Assembly: GCA_025455765.1 (NCBI GenBank)
Contig: JALOLX010000022.1
Span: forward strand, 1 to 10,687
Direction of reading: 5' to 3'
Length of the DNA stretch: 10,687 nt
Origin: Flavobacteriales bacterium
GTDB lineage: Bacteria; Bacteroidota; Bacteroidia; Flavobacteriales_F; PHOS-HE28
Shown: positions 7,694-10,687 of the stretch, piece after piece
Numbering within the stretch: the first letter of the stretch is position 1
Layout of the letters: the number at the start of each line of letters is the position of its first letter
Made by a program: the position numbers and the translations under genes
The notes under the pieces: model-generated
Told to the model about the DNA's origin: nothing
The model's database searches: none
The model's input: only the letters and a program-made list of their open reading frames with translations

Positions 7694-8710
7694 CTATCGG
7701 AACTGAGCTGTGTTCATACCCAGCCACTCCATGGCCGCGCCGCCCAATAGCAACTCTTTGGTGGGCGCGTCATACGGCATGCTCTGGATGAGCTCGCCCG
7801 GCACCAGTTCACCCAAGGGGAAGGGATAGTCCGTGCCCATGGCCACACGCGCAGGCCCCATCTGGTCCACCACAAGCCGCAGCACGGCTGGGTCGTGTAC
7901 CAATGCATCGATCCAGAAGCGGCCCAGGTAGTCGCGCGGGTTCACATTGTTGTCCACCGCACACAGGTCCGGGCGCATCAGGAAGCCATGTTCGATACGG
8001 CCCAGCGTGGCCGGGAAGGAGCCGCCACCATGTGCGAAGGCCACTCGCAATCGCGGCAGCCGCTCGAAGAGGCCGCTGAAGATCATCGAGGTGATGGCCG
8101 TGGTGGTCTCCACCGGCATACCCACCAGCCAGGGCATCCAATACTTGTCGAAGCGGTCGGCGCCCATCATGTCCCAGGGATGCACGAACACGGCCATGTC
8201 CAACTCCTGGCAGGCCTCGAACACTTCCAGCAGCCGCGGTTCGCCCAGATTGGTGCCGTGGATGTGCGTGCCGATCTGGATGCCCACCAGACCGATCCGC
8301 TTGCAGCGCTCCAGTTCCTGGATGGCCAGCTCGGTATCCTGCATGGGCACGGTGCCCAACCCTACGAACCGCTTGGGCCAACGCTGCACGATCCCTGCGA
8401 TGTGGTCGTTGAGGAACATCGATAGGTCGAGCGTGTCCTGCGGGCGTGCCCAATAGCTGAACATCACCGGAACCGTGCTCAGCACCTGCACATCCACATG
8501 GTGTGCATCGCACTCACCGATCCGCACGCCAGGGTCCCAACAATTGGCCTGCACCTCACGGAAGAACTTGTCATCCATCATCATCCGCGCACAGCCCGGC
8601 TTGTGGTGGTCCAGGTGGATGAAGCCTCGATAACCGTATTTGGCCCCGAAGTCCGGAATGTGTTCCGGCAGGATGTGCGTATGGATGTCGACCGTGAAGA
8701 ACCTGGCCAT
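7694..8710 (-). CDS. nbaD: 2-amino-3-carboxymuconate-6-semialdehyde decarboxylase (ACMSD)
   Basis: 338 residues, full length for ACMSD, an amidohydrolase-fold zinc enzyme. It decarboxylates ACMS, the unstable product of 3-hydroxyanthranilate cleavage, to 2-aminomuconate semialdehyde, steering carbon to catabolism instead of quinolinate. Visible zinc ligands and catalytic residues are HTH (His10, His12), His177 in FVHPWD, His227 in AFAHGGG and Asp294 in GTDYPFP. Arg51 and Arg238 match the substrate-binding arginines. His177 and Asp294 have the same numbers as I recall for the Pseudomonas fluorescens enzyme, so there are no large indels. The ATG at 8710 lies 10 bp after the stop of the dioxygenase gene, so the two are co-transcribed and perhaps translationally linked. 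No Shine-Dalgarno is seen, as usual in this phylum. Cytoplasmic. Confidence 0.95.
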   Translation of the reverse strand: MARFFTVDIHTHILPEHIPDFGAKYGYRGFIHLDHHKPGCARMMMDDKFFREVQANCWDPGVRIGECDAHHVDVQVLSTVPVMFSYWARPQDTLDLSMFLNDHIAGIVQRWPKRFVGLGTVPMQDTELAIQELERCKRIGLVGIQIGTHIHGTNLGEPRLLEVFEACQELDMAVFVHPWDMMGADRFDKYWMPWLVGMPVETTTAITSMIFSGLFERLPRLRVAFAHGGGSFPATLGRIEHGFLMRPDLCAVDNNVNPRDYLGRFWIDALVHDPAVLRLVVDQMGPARVAMGTDYPFPLGELVPGELIQSMPYDAPTKELLLGGAAMEWLGMNTAQFR

Positions 8711-8720
8711 GGCTGCGGAC

Positions 8721-9251
8721 TTACACGAAGCGCGGGTCGGTCTCCATCACATGCCCGCAGCGCTTGCAGGTGCGCAGGTCCTCGCTGCCGTAGAAGGCAC
8801 GGAAGCGGGGCAGGAAGTCCTGTTCGATGTTGTGCAGCACGAAGCGGTATTCATGCAGCAGGTTGTTGCACTGTTCGCAGTACCACTGAAGGCCGTCCTG
8901 CATCTCGCGGTCGGCGCGCTTCACTTCGATCACCAGTCCCACGGTGTTGGCGCCGCGCCGGGGCTGATGGGGCACGTTGGCCGGAAGCAGGAACAGTTCT
9001 CCCTGCTTGATCGGAATGGTCACTGCATGGCCGTCCTCCTGGATGCCCACTTCAATGTCCCCTTCGATCTGGTAGAACAGCTCTTCGGTCTCGTTGAAGT
9101 GGTAGTCCTTGCGGGCGTTGGGCCCACCCACCACCATCACGATGTAATCGCCCGCATCGTGGTACAGGTTCTTGTTGCCCACCGGGGGCTTCAGCAGCTC
9201 GCGGTTGTCATTGATCCACTGCTGCAGGTTGAAGGGTCTACGGACAGGCAT
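8721..9251 (-). CDS. nbaC: 3-hydroxyanthranilate 3,4-dioxygenase
   Basis: 176 residues, a cupin with ferrous iron that opens the ring of 3-hydroxyanthranilate with O2 to give ACMS, the substrate of the next gene product. The iron ligands His51, Glu57 and His95 and the substrate arginines Arg47 and Arg99 are present at the positions known from the Cupriavidus metallidurans enzyme. The prokaryotic-type second, rubredoxin-like metal site is complete: Cys125 and Cys128 (CEQC) and Cys162 and Cys165 (CKRC). The start MPVRRPFNLQQWI agrees with family N-termini. The gene is first in a two-gene unit with the decarboxylase. It has a candidate -7 element 19 bp upstream and two inverted repeats around it, so it may be separately regulated. 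The upstream kynurenine genes (monooxygenase, kynureninase) and the downstream dehydrogenase are not in the window. Confidence 0.96.
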   Translation of the reverse strand: MPVRRPFNLQQWINDNRELLKPPVGNKNLYHDAGDYIVMVVGGPNARKDYHFNETEELFYQIEGDIEVGIQEDGHAVTIPIKQGELFLLPANVPHQPRRGANTVGLVIEVKRADREMQDGLQWYCEQCNNLLHEYRFVLHNIEQDFLPRFRAFYGSEDLRTCKRCGHVMETDPRFV

Positions 9252-9265
9252 GACGCTTGGGATGG

Positions 9266-9283
9266 TGCGCTAAAGGTAGCGCA
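9266..9283. repeat. Inverted repeat over the -7 element
   Basis: TGCGCTA-AAGG-TAGCGCA: 7-bp perfect arms around a 4-base core. It covers the proposed -7 element, so it could be an operator, a small leader hairpin or a weak terminator for the gene upstream. It abuts a second inverted repeat. Confidence 0.45.
9271..9278 (-). promoter_or_regulatory. Candidate -7 element of the dioxygenase-decarboxylase unit
   Basis: The minus strand reads TACCTTTA, close to the Bacteroidota -7 consensus TAnnTTTG and identical to the octamer before the purF-like gene. It lies 19 bp upstream of the ATG at 9251, implying a short leader. It is embedded in the 18-bp inverted repeat at 9266-9283. No -33 TTG element was found. 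Confidence 0.42.
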
Positions 9284-9301
9284 GGTCACGCTCCCTGACC
9301 T
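9283..9301. repeat. Operator-like inverted repeat AGGTCA-N7-TGACCT
   Basis: Perfect 6-bp arms at 9283-9288 and 9296-9301, separated by seven bases, directly upstream of the -7 element and overlapping the stop codon of the preceding gene by two bases. The position suits a repressor or activator site, or a poor terminator since no T-run follows. Confidence 0.38.
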
Positions 9302-9824
9302 ATTTGCGGGCCCGGCCGGCCTGCAGGAGCAGTGCGCCGTTCGTACGCTGCATCGCCGCCGTGTATTCCATGTCCTGCACAAAGGCATGCAGCTGCTTGT
9401 CGTAGCGCACAATGGCGAAGGGCATGTCCAGCTGATCGGTGTCCGCTCCTTCGTACTGGTCTGTCTTCAACATCATCACGTCCATGTCCAACGGCATCAG
9501 AGCGAGTTCGGCAGGTTCCACCTTGGCCCGGGTGTCCACCACGATCCGCTTGGTGATGTAGCCATCCTTGCTGAACTCAAGGGTGTATTGGTGGTCGTGC
9601 AGCAGCTCCACATCGAACCGCCCGTTCTTCTGTTGGACAGCCGCTTCGGAATGGCCATCGTCACGGTACACCGTGATCGAGCAGGCATCCAGCCGACCGT
9701 TCACATCAACGATCCGTCCACCCACAGGTAGGGCATGTTCATTGGACGGCTGGGCTTGTGCGACACCAGCGGTGAACAGGGTGGCGCAGACGAGCATGGG
9801 GCGGAAGGGGAGAGGGCTTCGCAT
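9300..9824 (-). CDS. Small exported protein with carboxypeptidase-regulatory-like beta-sandwich
   Basis: 174 residues. The N-terminus MRSPLPFRPMLVCATLFTAGVAQAQ is a signal peptide with probable cleavage after AQA near residue 24. An internal Met at residue 10 is an alternative start that would leave a shorter signal. Residues about 33-112 resemble the CarboxypepD_reg-like/transthyretin-like fold common in Bacteroidota: GRIVDVNGRLDACSITVY, a turn with DGHSEAAVQQKNGRFDVEL, then YTLEFSKDGYITKRIVVDT. The remaining 60 residues (MDVMMLKTDQYEGADTDQLDMPFAIVRYDKQLHAFVQDMEYTAAMQ) are conserved-looking but unassigned. There is no T9SS tail, so a periplasmic or inner-envelope location is likely. Function unknown. 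It lies 49 bp upstream of the dioxygenase gene on the same strand, but a separate promoter between them argues against an obligatory operon. Confidence 0.8.
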   Translation of the reverse strand: MRSPLPFRPMLVCATLFTAGVAQAQPSNEHALPVGGRIVDVNGRLDACSITVYRDDGHSEAAVQQKNGRFDVELLHDHQYTLEFSKDGYITKRIVVDTRAKVEPAELALMPLDMDVMMLKTDQYEGADTDQLDMPFAIVRYDKQLHAFVQDMEYTAAMQRTNGALLLQAGRARK

Positions 9825-9844
9825 GCGTGTTCTACGCGAACCTC

Positions 9845-9854
9845 CCCGATCGGG
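9845..9854. repeat. 10-bp palindrome upstream of the small exported protein gene
   Basis: CCCGATCGGG is self-complementary and lies 20 bp before the ATG at 9824, between the terminator hairpin and the gene. It could be a regulator site or a leader hairpin. No -7 element was recognised in this gap. Confidence 0.25.
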
Positions 9855-9869
9855 TTACACCAAATACGC

Positions 9870-9902
9870 AGCGGGGGTTGACGCCGTGCGCCAACCCCCG
9901 CT
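9870..9902 (-). terminator. Hairpin terminator after the T9SS cargo gene
   Basis: AGCGGGGGTTG (9870-9880) and CAACCCCCGCT (9892-9902) form an 11-bp perfect stem. Past an A-C mismatch the stem continues with CGC/GCG around a 3-nt loop. It begins 17 bp beyond the stop codon at 9920-9922 on the minus strand. The following bases (GCGTATTTGG) give only a weak U-tract. The strong stem and its position favour termination. Confidence 0.7.
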
Positions 9903-9919
9903 CCTAACCCTTCAAGCGA

Positions 9920-10687
9920 TCACTGGATCACCACACGCTGGGTGCTCACCCCCGCGCTATGCGTGGCGCGGAGTACATAGGTGCCAGGCGCAAGTTCCAC
10001 CTTGGGCTGCAGCTGGAACAGACCCTCAGCCACCGCTCCGCGCACCTCGCTGTGCACCGATCGGCCCGAGGCATCGCTCAGCTCCCAGGTCACCGCGCCC
10101 TGCAGGCTTCCCGTACGCACGAACAGTACGCCGTTGCTGGGGTTGGGGAACACGCTCCAGGTGCGCTCCAGTTCAGTGATGCCCACAATGCACTCCACCG
10201 CGCTCACGGTCACCGTATAGGGACCTTCACTGCTGCTGAACGGGTCAACAAGTACGGGGAGGTAGTACGTGCCAGCTTCCACAGCGGTGTAATAGGCCGT
10301 ACGATTGCCATCCGGACAGTCCTCCGTGTTGTTGGAAACGCTGAACACGAGCTCATCTGCAGGGCAGGAGGTGGCCAGCAGGTTCCAGACATTGCTGAAG
10401 ACAGGATCGGTCCCGCAATAAGCGATCGTGAGGTCAGCACACTCGCTCAGGGTGAAGGCATGCCACACATTGGGCAGTCCCACTTGTGCGATCAGCGAAC
10501 CTTCCACCGCATCCCCAGGCAGGGTGGCGCCTTCGCTGTCGCCTGTGAACTCCACGCTAGCTCCCAAAGCGAGCGCTTGTGCGGTCACGTTGGTGCAGAG
10601 GTCATTGTCGGGACTGTTGCTGCCACAGCCGGCAGCGCTCACTTCCACGCTGTAAGGGCCTTGCGCGCCGCTGAAGGGCTCGGTGAG
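9920..10687 (-). CDS. T9SS type A cargo protein with repeated beta domains, 5' end outside window
   Basis: The frame stays open to the window edge, so only the C-terminal 255 residues are visible. A GTG at 10648 is not the start, because the codons before it read LTEPFSGAQGPYSVEV, matching the later LVDPFSSSEGPYTVTV. These two segments end with GC and EC and lie 145 codons apart, so the protein contains at least two copies of a domain of about 145 residues. The complete copy includes LPNVWHAFTLSECADLTIAYCGTDPVFSNVWNLL and AYYTAVEAGTYYLPV, resembling pre-peptidase C-terminal-type beta-sandwiches. The last 75 residues, starting VFPNPSNGVLFV and ending GTYVLRATHSAGVSTQRVVIQ, are a type A T9SS C-terminal sorting domain that directs outer-membrane export and surface attachment. 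Paired cysteines per repeat suggest disulfides. The catalytic or binding part, if any, is upstream. Confidence 0.88.
   Translation of the reverse strand, partial: LTEPFSGAQGPYSVEVSAAGCGSNSPDNDLCTNVTAQALALGASVEFTGDSEGATLPGDAVEGSLIAQVGLPNVWHAFTLSECADLTIAYCGTDPVFSNVWNLLATSCPADELVFSVSNNTEDCPDGNRTAYYTAVEAGTYYLPVLVDPFSSSEGPYTVTVSAVECIVGITELERTWSVFPNPSNGVLFVRTGSLQGAVTWELSDASGRSVHSEVRGAVAEGLFQLQPKVELAPGTYVLRATHSAGVSTQRVVIQ

Noticed and set aside
9297..9310. GACCTATTTGCGGG, resembling the end of the MITE-like element
   Set aside because: The match is short and imperfect, has no partner inverted repeat and lies in the end of a coding sequence.
8640..9731. Open frame of 363 codons on the plus strand opposite the kynurenine pair
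   Set aside because: It overlaps two genes with complete catalytic motifs on the minus strand and crosses their boundary. Its product is low-complexity His/Val-rich sequence.
1..10687. CRISPR array, tRNA, rRNA, phage or defence genes
   Set aside because: I saw no regularly spaced direct repeats, cloverleaf sequence, or protein motifs of such systems.

Overview
The window looks like a chromosomal segment of a GC-rich member of the Bacteroidota, probably a Flavobacteriales-like lineage. The basis is two type IX secretion system (T9SS) cargo proteins with typical C-terminal domains (a CHU_C/type B tail at about 7260-7520 and a type A sorting tail at about 9923-10158), the absence of Shine-Dalgarno sequences before start codons, possible TAnnTTTG-like -7 elements, and a Bacteroidota-style long PurF homologue.

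Layout. (1) 2-1621 (+): 3' part of a secreted M6-like zinc metalloprotease with an EF-hand loop and a repetitive beta-rich C-terminus. (2) 3516-1615 (-): PurF-type amidophosphoribosyltransferase homologue, whose stop overlaps that of gene 1 tail to tail by 7 bp. (3) A 128-bp divergent intergenic region, then 3645-7520 (+): a 1291-residue secreted multidomain protein (ENRGQW N-terminal domain, SBBP beta-propeller repeats, PKD, Ig-like repeats, CHU_C). (4) 7521-7687: a 167-bp non-coding element with 23-bp imperfect terminal inverted repeats, flanked by TAA on both sides and full of hairpins, best read as a MITE or other non-autonomous IS derivative. (5) On the minus strand, in order of transcription: a partial T9SS cargo gene (10687-9920), a strong hairpin terminator, a small exported protein with a carboxypeptidase-regulatory-like fold (9824-9300), then the pair 3-hydroxyanthranilate 3,4-dioxygenase (9251-8721) and ACMS decarboxylase (8710-7694).

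Working together: the dioxygenase and decarboxylase are consecutive enzymes of tryptophan/kynurenine catabolism. They convert 3-hydroxyanthranilate to ACMS and then to 2-aminomuconate semialdehyde, are 10 bp apart, and almost certainly form one transcript. The other genes are secretion cargo or housekeeping metabolism with no obvious functional link to that pair. I see no defence system, phage, CRISPR array, tRNA or rRNA. The least ordinary items are the MITE-like element, whose flanking duplication doubles as a stop codon, the two adjacent inverted repeats at the kynurenine-pair promoter, and the divergent PurF.
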